Assembly: GCA_016934395.1 (NCBI GenBank)
Contig: JAFGSZ010000036.1
Coordinates: forward strand, 101,526-165,525
Direction: 5' to 3'
Length of the DNA stretch: 64,000 bases
Source of the DNA: Bacteroidales bacterium
Lineage (GTDB): Bacteria; Bacteroidota; Bacteroidia; Bacteroidales; UBA10428
The notes below the pieces were generated by a model. It was given only the letters and a program-made list of their open reading frames with translations. It searched no databases and was not told where the DNA came from. Below, one piece after another: positions 52,998 through 60,433 of this stretch. The position numbers and the translations under genes were made by a program. Each line of letters starts with the position of its first letter. Position 1 is the stretch's first letter.

Positions 52998-53789
52998 ATG
53001 AAAAGAATAATTCCTGGAATTATATTTAGTTATTTTAGTTTTCTTGTTTGTTATGCGCAGGGAGTTTCAATTGATACTGAATTAACCGGTGATCGTCCCG
53101 ATCAGACAGAATCCGCATCAGTAGTACCCGTTAAATTTATTCAGATAGAAACAGGCGTAAGCTATTCCAAAGACAAATCCGAATCGGATATGCATGAAAA
53201 TTTATCGGCTGGAGGAACATTAATCCGGATTGGAATATATAAAAATCTGGAATTTCGTATTGAAGGGGGATATGAGCAAATCCGATTAAAATCCTATATT
53301 TCAGATGAGTCGTCAACTCTAAAAGGATTAGCTCCATTTGATCTGGGATTTAAGGTAAAACTTATGGAAGAAAACGGATTGCTTCCGGAAATGGCCTTCC
53401 TGGGGAGTTTAGGTTTACCAAATAGCGGTAAGAAAGAATTTTCTTCAGAATATGTAACGCCCTCATTTCGTTTTGCCTTTGAGCATACTTTATCTGCCAG
53501 ATTATCTCTAGCTTACAACCTGGGTATGTATTGGGAAGGGGAATCAGTTGGCGGAACAGGAATTTATTCGCTGGTTACCGGGATAAGTGTAACAGAAAGA
53601 ATAGGAACTTATATTGAACTTTACGGATATCTGCCTGAAAAATCTCAAGCTCAGCATCTGATGGATTTTGGTTTTACCTGGTTAACCGGACCTGACTTTC
53701 AACTCGATATTGAAGGAGGAGTAGGATTAAACAAATTGGCGCCAGATTGGTTTATTGGTTTTGGAACCATCTGGAGGGTATCGCGCTAA
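52998..53789 (+). CDS. Outer-membrane beta-barrel protein, MetA-pathway type
   Basis: The 263-residue protein has a signal peptide (MKRIIPGIIFSYFSFLVCYAQ) and then TELTGDRPDQTESASVVPVKFIQIETGVSY, the start of the PF13557 transporter-like barrel family. Alternating strands fill the rest, ending in FIGFGTIWRVSR. It should lie in the outer membrane. In this operon, next to a ZIP importer and metal repressor, a role as a metal passage or metal-stress porin is plausible but not shown. Its stop overlaps the next start (TAATG). Confidence 0.8.
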   Translation: MKRIIPGIIFSYFSFLVCYAQGVSIDTELTGDRPDQTESASVVPVKFIQIETGVSYSKDKSESDMHENLSAGGTLIRIGIYKNLEFRIEGGYEQIRLKSYISDESSTLKGLAPFDLGFKVKLMEENGLLPEMAFLGSLGLPNSGKKEFSSEYVTPSFRFAFEHTLSARLSLAYNLGMYWEGESVGGTGIYSLVTGISVTERIGTYIELYGYLPEKSQAQHLMDFGFTWLTGPDFQLDIEGGVGLNKLAPDWFIGFGTIWRVSR

Positions 53790-54241
53790 TGGGATTATTT
53801 TTTCGCAAACATTTTTCTGATATTCTAATTACCATACAATTTAGTTGTCTTGGCTTGTTAATACTGACAGGTCCTTTTTTTGCTGAAAACCGGATCTTAT
53901 TGATTATTGAACTTTTCGGACTTTTTTTGGGATTCTGGGCCATATTCACTGTGCCATTTCAACAATTAAAAGTGAAGCCTGAGATAAAAGCCAATGCTTT
54001 CCTGATTTCTCACGGTCCGTATGCTGTAATCCGGCATCCTATGTATGCAGCTATTCTGGTAGTTTTTACCCCTCTTATAATTGATAATTTCAGTCTTGTT
54101 CGTTTATTGATTTTTATAGTACTTACCGGTAATTTACTTATTAAGCTTCGTTACGAAGAATCCTTACTTGAAAAATATTTTCTTCAATCGTATTCTGCCT
54201 ACAAAAAAAAGACCTGGAAGCTTATTCCGCTGATATTTTAA
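53789..54241 (+). CDS. Isoprenylcysteine carboxyl methyltransferase-like membrane protein
   Basis: The 150-residue protein starts at ATG 53789, which overlaps the previous stop (TAATG); the track start is an internal frame of the barrel gene. It has three to four membrane helices and the ICMT/phospholipid methyltransferase motif ISHGPYAVIRHPMYAAILVVF, with EESLLEKYFLQSYSAYKKKTWKLIP at the C-terminus for AdoMet binding. Bacterial members methylate lipids or small molecules; the substrate is unknown. Co-transcription with metal transporters is suggested by the overlap. Confidence 0.88.
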   Translation: MGLFFRKHFSDILITIQFSCLGLLILTGPFFAENRILLIIELFGLFLGFWAIFTVPFQQLKVKPEIKANAFLISHGPYAVIRHPMYAAILVVFTPLIIDNFSLVRLLIFIVLTGNLLIKLRYEESLLEKYFLQSYSAYKKKTWKLIPLIF

Positions 54242-54306
54242 TATCCCTCAAAACTTATCTGAAATAAAATAGCTAAATTTAGTCCCTCAAAAGAATTAGT
54301 ATATTC

Positions 54307-55233
54307 ATGGATATTCGTATTAAGGAGATAAAAACGGCTTCCTGGATTGGAATTTTTGGAAACGGATTTTTAGCTGTTTTAAAAATTGCAGCTGGTATAT
54401 TATCCGGAAGTCTGGCTGTGGTTGGTGATGGTATAGATTCCTCAACAGATATTCTCACCTCAATAATTACATTAATTACTGCTAAAATAATCTCCAAACC
54501 TCCCAATACCAAATTCCCATACGGTTATGGTAAAGCGGATGCCATTGCTACCAAAGCGGTATCGTTTATCGTTTTCTTTGCAGGTATTCAGTTATTAATA
54601 ACATCTGTTAAGAAATTAATTGAGGGTGGAAGCAGTGAAATGCCTGCGAAACTTGCTATAATAGTAACCATGATTTCTATTTTTATAAAATTTGCCCTGG
54701 CGCTGGTTCAATTCAGGGTGGGAAAAAAGACATCGAGTTCCATGTTAATAGCAAACGGGAAAAATATGCAGAACGATGTACTCATATCGGTATCTGTACT
54801 TGTGGGATTGATCTTTACTTTTGTCTTTCATCTTCCTGTTTTTGATACGATTACTGCTTTATTGGTAAGTATCTGGATTTTGAAAGTAGCGTTTCAGATT
54901 TTTATGGAATCGAATGTTGAACTTATGGATGGCACCGCTGATCGTTCGATTTATAAAGAAGTATTTAATGCCATTGATTCCGTTCCGGGAGCAAAAAATC
55001 CTCACCGAATGCGGGTGCGGAAAATTGGAAACCAACTGATGATTGCTACCGATATTGAAGTTGACGGGGGCCTTACTCTTCTTGAAGCACATAAAATAGC
55101 ACATGAAGTAGAAGACAGCATTAAAGAAAAAATTGAAGACGTGTTTGATGTAGCCATTCATATCGAACCTATCGGTAATGAAATAAAAGAAAAAGATCTC
55201 GGGCTTTCCAGGGAAACTCTGGTGAATGAATAA
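54307..55233 (+). CDS. Cation diffusion facilitator (manganese-type site)
   Basis: The 308-residue exporter has six membrane helices and a C-terminal cytoplasmic domain (RMRVRKIGNQLMIATDIEVDGGLTLLEAHKIAHEVEDSIKEKIEDVFDVAIHIEP). In TM2 the site is DxxxD (VVGDGIDSSTD). In TM5 the usual HxxxD of zinc exporters is NxxxD (NMQND), the pattern reported for manganese exporters such as MntE. The prediction is Mn2+ (or Fe2+) efflux. The gene lies 65 bp after the ICMT-like gene, close to the metal repressor and ZIP importer, so uptake and export may share one control. Confidence 0.93.
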   Translation: MDIRIKEIKTASWIGIFGNGFLAVLKIAAGILSGSLAVVGDGIDSSTDILTSIITLITAKIISKPPNTKFPYGYGKADAIATKAVSFIVFFAGIQLLITSVKKLIEGGSSEMPAKLAIIVTMISIFIKFALALVQFRVGKKTSSSMLIANGKNMQNDVLISVSVLVGLIFTFVFHLPVFDTITALLVSIWILKVAFQIFMESNVELMDGTADRSIYKEVFNAIDSVPGAKNPHRMRVRKIGNQLMIATDIEVDGGLTLLEAHKIAHEVEDSIKEKIEDVFDVAIHIEPIGNEIKEKDLGLSRETLVNE

Positions 55234-55389
55234 GCTTATATCTCCATTTTCTTCAAAATAATTATAATTTCTGGCAGATATGCAAATCTTTTTTGTAGAA
55301 TATTTTACAAAGATAAATTGGCAGTTGCTCTTGTAATTTTAATTCATTTTAAATAAATATAATTAACTTTAGTGCCAAATTACGGGCCA

Positions 55390-56133
55390 ATGCAAATCAC
55401 TAAAAATATGAAGATGGCAGATGTAATTCATTTGAATTACCTGCTGTTAAATATATTATCACGGTTTAATATTACCCTGGGCTTTGGTGATAAAACCGTA
55501 GAAGAAGTGTGTGGCGAACACAAGGTTAATGTGGAGTTTTTCCTTGAGATCACCAATTCATACCACGATGAAAATTATTTCCCAAAAAAACAGCTTCAGG
55601 GATTTCCTGTGCACCTGATTGTGAATTACCTGAAAAAAACACACGATTATTATCTGGATAAAAAAATTCCTGAAATAGCTGAATTAATTTTAAGATTAAC
55701 TACTCAATTTCCTCCTTCCACCTTACCGGGCATTGATTTGCTTAATAGGTTTTTTATTGATTATAAAGAGGAGCTCACCAGGCACATTCAGCGTGAAGAT
55801 GATAGCATAATGCCTTATATACTTGAGGTGGAGCAGGCATTTAACAGCAAGAAACTTTCCGGGATGCTGTTTGAAAAAATCAAAGCTGAATTTATTGAAA
55901 AATTTGCATTGGAACACGATAATGTAGAAGACAAACTTTACGACCTTAAAAATATTATCATTAAATATTTACCCCCCATAGAAGATCAGGACTTGTGTAA
56001 TCAGATTTTTATCGAGCTTTCAAGGTTGGAACGGGATCTGAATAATCATGCACGTATTGAAGATAAAGTTTTAATACCAATGGTGATGCATATGGAAAGA
56101 AAGTTGTTAGAACAAGGGGCATACCGGAAATGA
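55390..56133 (+). CDS. Hemerythrin-like domain protein with ScdA-like N-terminus
   Basis: Started at ATG 55390, the protein has 247 residues; the GTG 55372 start lies only 1 bp after a TAACTTTA -7-like box (55363-55370) and is less likely. The N-terminal 60 residues resemble the ScdA_N/DUF542 domain (HLNYLLLNILSRFNITLGFGDKTVEEVCGEHKVNVEFFLEI), but the usual CC motif is replaced by LGFGDKT. A hemerythrin helical bundle follows with His in HLIVNYLKKTHDYY, TRHIQREDDSIMPY, ALEHDNVEDKL and LNNHARIEDKVLIPMVMHME. It may bind a di-iron site and sense or repair under O2 or NO stress. It overlaps the next gene by 4 bp. Confidence 0.85.
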   Translation: MQITKNMKMADVIHLNYLLLNILSRFNITLGFGDKTVEEVCGEHKVNVEFFLEITNSYHDENYFPKKQLQGFPVHLIVNYLKKTHDYYLDKKIPEIAELILRLTTQFPPSTLPGIDLLNRFFIDYKEELTRHIQREDDSIMPYILEVEQAFNSKKLSGMLFEKIKAEFIEKFALEHDNVEDKLYDLKNIIIKYLPPIEDQDLCNQIFIELSRLERDLNNHARIEDKVLIPMVMHMERKLLEQGAYRK

Positions 56134-56729
56134 GCAGTTTAAAAATAATATTATTTTGTAAATCACCGATTATCAGGGCCGGAGTAGTTTCACTGCTGAA
56201 TAAACTTAGTATTTCCCTTGAGATTAAAACCATATCATCTATTGATAAACTGGGTAAAATGATAACAATACATAACCCCCGGTTTATTATTTATTCTTCA
56301 TCATATTTAACATCAGATAACATTTTTGTATTGAACAAAAACAAAAATCCCGGGATAAAGTATATCGAAATCGCTGATAGAAAAAATGTTCACTCCGTAA
56401 ATATTCAAAGCGATATAATCATTACACTTGATAATTCTGAGGAAGATATTATAAATACGCTCGAAAGGATTATTCCTGAAAATAACGGTCAGGAAAAAAA
56501 GAATGCTCAAACCGGTATAATAAGCGACCGGGAAAAAACAATACTGCGAAATGTGGCGCTGGGAAAAACGAATAAAGAAATCAGCGAGAAGTTATTTATA
56601 AGTCCGCATACGGTAATTACCCACCGGAAAAACATTACAGCCAAATTGGGTATTAAGACCATTGCCGGGCTTACCATTTATGCCACGTTAAATAAAATAA
56701 TTTCACCGGATGAGGTGATGAGGCTTTGA
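56130..56729 (+). CDS. LuxR-type regulator with degenerate receiver domain
   Basis: The 199-residue protein has a C-terminal LuxR helix-turn-helix (ISDREKTILRNVALGKTNKEISEKLFISPHTVITHRKNITAKLGIKTIAGLTIYA). The N-terminal domain has the size and order of a response-regulator receiver (LKIILFCKSPIIRAGVVSLLNKL), but the acidic pair is CK and the phosphoacceptor region reads RFIIYSSSYL. It should therefore not be controlled by phosphorylation. Its ATG overlaps the hemerythrin stop (ATGA), suggesting the two proteins are made together and may form a sensing pair. Confidence 0.9.
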   Translation: MSSLKIILFCKSPIIRAGVVSLLNKLSISLEIKTISSIDKLGKMITIHNPRFIIYSSSYLTSDNIFVLNKNKNPGIKYIEIADRKNVHSVNIQSDIIITLDNSEEDIINTLERIIPENNGQEKKNAQTGIISDREKTILRNVALGKTNKEISEKLFISPHTVITHRKNITAKLGIKTIAGLTIYATLNKIISPDEVMRL

Positions 56730-56781
56730 AAATTATATGAAAAGTGCGTTGAAATAATATTTAAATACAAATGTAAACATC

Positions 56782-57531
56782 CTAAAATTTCGATATAGCT
56801 TCTTTAATTAAATCTGTTATAGCTGATTTATTTCCTGCAATAATTTCATCTTTTTCTTGTTTTGTGGCCGGTTTGATGTCGGTTCTCCAGGCTTCGTAGT
56901 TGGTACATAATGAAACTACGGCGTATTCAATTTTTAGTTCATTGGCCAGAATAGCTTCCGGAGCTGTAGTCATATTTACAATGTCTGCTTTCCAGCTACG
57001 GTAAAGGTTTGATTCGGCACGGGTGGTATGCCGCGGTCCGTCTACGGTAACAACTACACCCTTAGTGTGCGTTGTTATTCCTTTTTTTACGGCGGCTTCA
57101 ATAAATAAATCCCGAAGTTCCTGGCTAAACGGGAAAACCAAGGGATCGTGGCATAATTCATTTTCGTCCAGATCATCAAAATAACTTAAATTGGTATGTT
57201 TCGATTGGTCTATAAACTGATCGATGGCAACAATTTCTCCCGGACAGATTTCTTCCTGCAGGCTTCCGCATATCGAAGTGGCTATAATGTGACTTATTCC
57301 CAGCTGTCTTAAAGCAAAAATATTCGCTTTATAGTTTATTTTAAACGAGGGGATATTGTGATTTATCCCATGTCTGATCAATACAATAACTTCTTTATTA
57401 TTAAAAAATCCCGAATAAAAATCTGAATTGGTAACCCCAAAAGGAGTTTCTGCCTTTAATTTTTTAAAGTTGTCCAAAAAATTTTCGGGATTTTCAAAGC
57501 CTTTACCTCCAATAATAGCGAGTTTTTTCAT
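56782..57531 (-). CDS. mtnP: Methylthioadenosine phosphorylase / purine nucleoside phosphorylase family
   Basis: The 249-residue protein has PNP/MTAP motifs: AIIGGKGFENPENF, VLIRHGINHNIPSFKINYKANIFALRQLGISHIIATSICGSL, VVVTVDGPRHTTRAESNLYRSWKADIVNMTTAPEAILANEL. The NMTTAPEA stretch matches the MTA-phosphorylase active site. It starts 6 bp after mtnA, the next enzyme in the methionine salvage pathway. MTAP gives adenine and 5-methylthioribose-1-phosphate, the MtnA substrate. Other purine specificity (inosine) cannot be excluded but the neighbour favours MTA. Confidence 0.88.
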   Translation of the reverse strand: MKKLAIIGGKGFENPENFLDNFKKLKAETPFGVTNSDFYSGFFNNKEVIVLIRHGINHNIPSFKINYKANIFALRQLGISHIIATSICGSLQEEICPGEIVAIDQFIDQSKHTNLSYFDDLDENELCHDPLVFPFSQELRDLFIEAAVKKGITTHTKGVVVTVDGPRHTTRAESNLYRSWKADIVNMTTAPEAILANELKIEYAVVSLCTNYEAWRTDIKPATKQEKDEIIAGNKSAITDLIKEAISKF

Positions 57532-57537
57532 AGATTA

Positions 57538-58647
57538 TTAATTTATTTTTTCCGGGAATAATTTTAAAATATCATTTTTTGTTGCCTTACAAATGCCCCG
57601 TTCTGTAATCAAACCGGTAATTAATCTTGCCGGGGTAACATCAAAACCATAATTGGCCACCTTAGTTTCAGAATCGGTAATTAGAAATTTAAATATAGCA
57701 TTATTCAGTTTACCTTCCATATATTTCACTTCATCTCCGTCACGTTCTTCAATTGGAATTTCCTGAAGTCCGTTTTCAAGGTTCCAGTCAATGGATGAAG
57801 AGGGCAGGGCAACATAAAAAGGTATATTATTATCTTTTGCTGCCAGGGCTTTAAGGTAGGTGCCTATTTTATTTCCTACATCACCGTTAAGGGTTGTTCT
57901 GTCGCTGCCCACAACCACCAGATCTACCTTTCCGTGCTGCATAAGGTGGCCTCCGGTATTGTCGGGGATTAACGTATTTGGCACGCCGTGCTGACTTAAT
58001 TCCCATGTGGTTAAACGGGCTCCCTGGTTGCGGGGCCGGGTTTCATCAACCCAAACATGTACCTTTATTCCTTTATCAAAGGCCATATACACCGGGGCAG
58101 TTGCAGTGCCATATTCAATACATGCCAGCCATCCGGCATTACAATGCGTGAGAATATTTACCGGTTTTCCGGCTTTTTCTTTACTGAGTTTTTCAATTAG
58201 CGACAAACCGTATATACCAATCCGTTTACAATTTTCCCTTTCGGTATGTATAATGTCTTGTGCTGCCTTCTTTGCCAGAATTATTCTTTGATTCTGGTCT
58301 TTAACCTTAATAATTTTGTTTAAAACATATTCAACGGAAAATTCAAGATTTACAGCGGTAGGCCGGGAGGCTTTCAGAGTATCTGCAATTTTTACAATGT
58401 ATTGATCAAAAGGCAGGGATACATTATATTTTAATACAGCCAGATAAATACCCAGGGCTGCAGCAGCCCCGATAAGGGGTGCACCCCGCAAATGCATATT
58501 CTTAATAGCTTCGGTAATTTCTTCGATATTTGTTAATTTTTCAACAATAAATTCAAAAGGTAGATAACGCTGATCAATTATGTTGACAGTGCCGGAATCT
58601 TCTTCATCCAACCATATACTTTCAAACTGCTTACCCTGGACTTTCAT
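57538..58647 (-). CDS. mtnA: S-methyl-5-thioribose-1-phosphate isomerase
   Basis: MtnA converts methylthioribose-1-phosphate to methylthioribulose-1-phosphate in methionine salvage. The 369-residue protein has the eIF2B-like fold with LRGAPLIGAAAALGIYLAV, the catalytic Cys in HCNAGWLACIEYGTATAPVY, WVDETRPRNQGARLTTWEL and the Asp in VVGSDRTTLNGDVGNKIGTY. It is first in an mtnA-mtnP pair (6 bp between genes). The later dehydratase, enolase and dioxygenase genes are not in the window, so methylthioribulose-phosphate may be handled elsewhere. Confidence 0.95.
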   Translation of the reverse strand: MKVQGKQFESIWLDEEDSGTVNIIDQRYLPFEFIVEKLTNIEEITEAIKNMHLRGAPLIGAAAALGIYLAVLKYNVSLPFDQYIVKIADTLKASRPTAVNLEFSVEYVLNKIIKVKDQNQRIILAKKAAQDIIHTERENCKRIGIYGLSLIEKLSKEKAGKPVNILTHCNAGWLACIEYGTATAPVYMAFDKGIKVHVWVDETRPRNQGARLTTWELSQHGVPNTLIPDNTGGHLMQHGKVDLVVVGSDRTTLNGDVGNKIGTYLKALAAKDNNIPFYVALPSSSIDWNLENGLQEIPIEERDGDEVKYMEGKLNNAIFKFLITDSETKVANYGFDVTPARLITGLITERGICKATKNDILKLFPEKIN

Positions 58648-58701
58648 GCTAAAAAGATTCGGAGAAATTTACTTTCTTTACAATAATTAAACTTAAAAAT
58701 A

Positions 58702-59340
58702 ATGAAATTATCCGAGGCTGAAAATAAAACTTTCGGACAAATTAAAAACATAATTTTTGACTGGGGCGGTGTGATTACAAATATCGATTTTAATGCAACA
58801 ATTTTTGCTTTTAAAAAGTTCGGCCTGAATGAAATGGATAATTTGTATACAAAGTTTAATCAAAACGATTTGTTTGTTGAACTTGAAACCGGTAAAATTT
58901 CACCGGCACAGTTCAGAAACCGGTTACGCCAAAAAATTGGAAGACCGGTATCTGATGTAAAACTTGACGAAGCCTGGAATGCCATGATGCTGGATATTCC
59001 GTCGGAACGGATGGAATTGCTAAATCAGCTCAGGAAAAATTACAGAATATTCCTGTTAAGCAATACAAACCAGATTCATGTGGAGGCATACCGGCATTAT
59101 TTGAGGGAACAGTTCGGACTGAATAGTTTTTCGGAAATTTTTGAAAAAGTTTATTATTCTTTTGAAATTGGTCTGCGAAAACCCGGAACAGAAATTTTTC
59201 AATTTGTATTAAAAGATAGTCAGCTGGCGCCGGAAGAAACACTTTTTATAGATGATACCGAGGTGAATATTCAATCGGCGGAACAAACAGGAATAACATC
59301 TTTTTTTCTTCAAGAGCGCGATATCAGAGAAATTTTTTAA
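58702..59340 (+). CDS. HAD-superfamily hydrolase (subfamily IA)
   Basis: The 212-residue protein has HAD motif I IIFDWGGVITNI (nucleophile Asp; the second Asp of DxD is replaced by Gly, as in the YihX-like group), motif II FLLSNTNQIH, motif III Lys in GLRKPG and motif IV ETLFIDDTEVN. It is a small-molecule phosphatase, perhaps for sugar phosphates or nucleotides. The gene is divergent from mtnA and is followed 2 bp later by a thioesterase gene, so these two are co-transcribed. Confidence 0.92.
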   Translation: MKLSEAENKTFGQIKNIIFDWGGVITNIDFNATIFAFKKFGLNEMDNLYTKFNQNDLFVELETGKISPAQFRNRLRQKIGRPVSDVKLDEAWNAMMLDIPSERMELLNQLRKNYRIFLLSNTNQIHVEAYRHYLREQFGLNSFSEIFEKVYYSFEIGLRKPGTEIFQFVLKDSQLAPEETLFIDDTEVNIQSAEQTGITSFFLQERDIREIF

Positions 59341-59342
59341 AA

Positions 59343-59774
59343 ATGGGCAGAATTAAAATTGAGCTTCCTGAAAAATTACCTTTTACTACTGAACTTCAAT
59401 TGCGGATTTCAGATATTAATTACGGGGGTCACCTGGGAAATGATGCAGTGCTGACAATTGCCCATGAAGCCCGGATACGGTTTTTAAACGCGTTACATTA
59501 TTCTGAAAAAAACATTGAAGGCCTTGGCATTATAATGACAGATGCAGCCGTATTATATAAATCGGAGGGATTTTACGGTGATATGTTACAAATAAAGATG
59601 GGCATTGCAGATATCACCAGAGTTGGTTTCACCTTAATTTATGTGATGGAAAATAAAAACACAAAAGCTGAAATAGCAAGGGTAAATACAAGCCTTGTGT
59701 TCTTTAATTATGATATTAGAAAAGTATCGGAGGTGCCTCAAGGATTTTTAGAAGCAGTAAAATCCTATACCTGA
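59343..59774 (+). CDS. Hotdog-fold acyl-CoA thioesterase-like protein
   Basis: The 143-residue protein has the 4HBT hotdog pattern: FTTELQLRISDINYGGHLGNDAVLTIAHEARIRFL, where Asp in the DINYGGHLGN segment is at the usual catalytic place. Next come MTDAAVLYKSEGFYGDMLQIKMGIADITRVGFTLIY and EIARVNTSLVFFNY. Such enzymes hydrolyse short acyl-CoA or act on aromatic CoA esters. It starts 2 bp after the HAD gene. A 39-codon hydrophobic ORF (59780..59899) follows but is not supported as a gene. Confidence 0.87.
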   Translation: MGRIKIELPEKLPFTTELQLRISDINYGGHLGNDAVLTIAHEARIRFLNALHYSEKNIEGLGIIMTDAAVLYKSEGFYGDMLQIKMGIADITRVGFTLIYVMENKNTKAEIARVNTSLVFFNYDIRKVSEVPQGFLEAVKSYT

Positions 59775-59962
59775 TAAAGATGTATACAGACAATATTTTT
59801 ACTTTTATTCGGTTAATATTAATACTTTTAATTGCAGGTATTCAAATGAGTAATGTGTTTGAAATTAACATTATGAAACTAATAATAGTTCAGGAATAAT
59901 AAAAAATTAGTAAATTGCTAGACTAAAGGTAACTATTCATTAACAAACAATATTGGGCGACT

Positions 59963-60433
59963 ATGAAATTTGTTTATATATTTTTTTCGGCGATTTTATT
60001 CAGCGCTGTATTAGCAGGACAAAATAACACCTCAGCACTAATTTCGCTAAAAGATGGAACTTCGATAGATGCAAAACATTTCGGGCAAAAGGGATGTGGA
60101 AATAATCAATTCATAGAAAGTTATATAATAGTCCGGGGAAAATACAGTGGTATAGTTACCGAAATTAAAGATTATTCCAGTATCCGTTCTATGAAGCTGG
60201 CAGGATTCTCAAAGCCTCCCGTGGCATCTGTTGGCAATGAAAAAGGAACTATTGTAGTAACTAAAAAAAGCGGAGTGTCTGTTGAGCTTGAAGAAGCTGA
60301 ACTGGTAATGTCCTGCTATAGTGCCGGCGATCGATACAACATGGTAAAGGTACAAATTATAAATCCTCTTACCGATGAGGTAGTTGAAAAAGCAATTGAG
60401 GTTAAAGATATCGATCAGATCCTTTTTAAATAA
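59963..60433 (+). CDS. Secreted protein of unknown function
   Basis: The 156-residue protein has a clear signal peptide (MKFVYIFFSAILFSAVLAGQ). The mature part is beta-rich (TSALISLKDGTSIDAKHFGQKGCGNNQFIESYIIVRGKYSGIVTEIKDYSSIRSMKL... GTIVVTKKSGVSVELEEAELVMSCYSAGDRYNMVKVQIINPLTDEVVEKAIEVKDIDQILF). It has two cysteines (in KGCGNN and VMSCYS) that could form a disulfide. I do not recognise a family. It is convergent with ispG with zero spacing, and the gap upstream (59775-59962) shows only AT-rich sequence. Confidence 0.7.
   Translation: MKFVYIFFSAILFSAVLAGQNNTSALISLKDGTSIDAKHFGQKGCGNNQFIESYIIVRGKYSGIVTEIKDYSSIRSMKLAGFSKPPVASVGNEKGTIVVTKKSGVSVELEEAELVMSCYSAGDRYNMVKVQIINPLTDEVVEKAIEVKDIDQILFK

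Noticed and set aside
59780-59899. A 39-codon hydrophobic ORF after the thioesterase gene
   Set aside because: It is short, very AT-rich, lacks a ribosome site and resembles nothing I know; chance ORFs of this size are common in such DNA.
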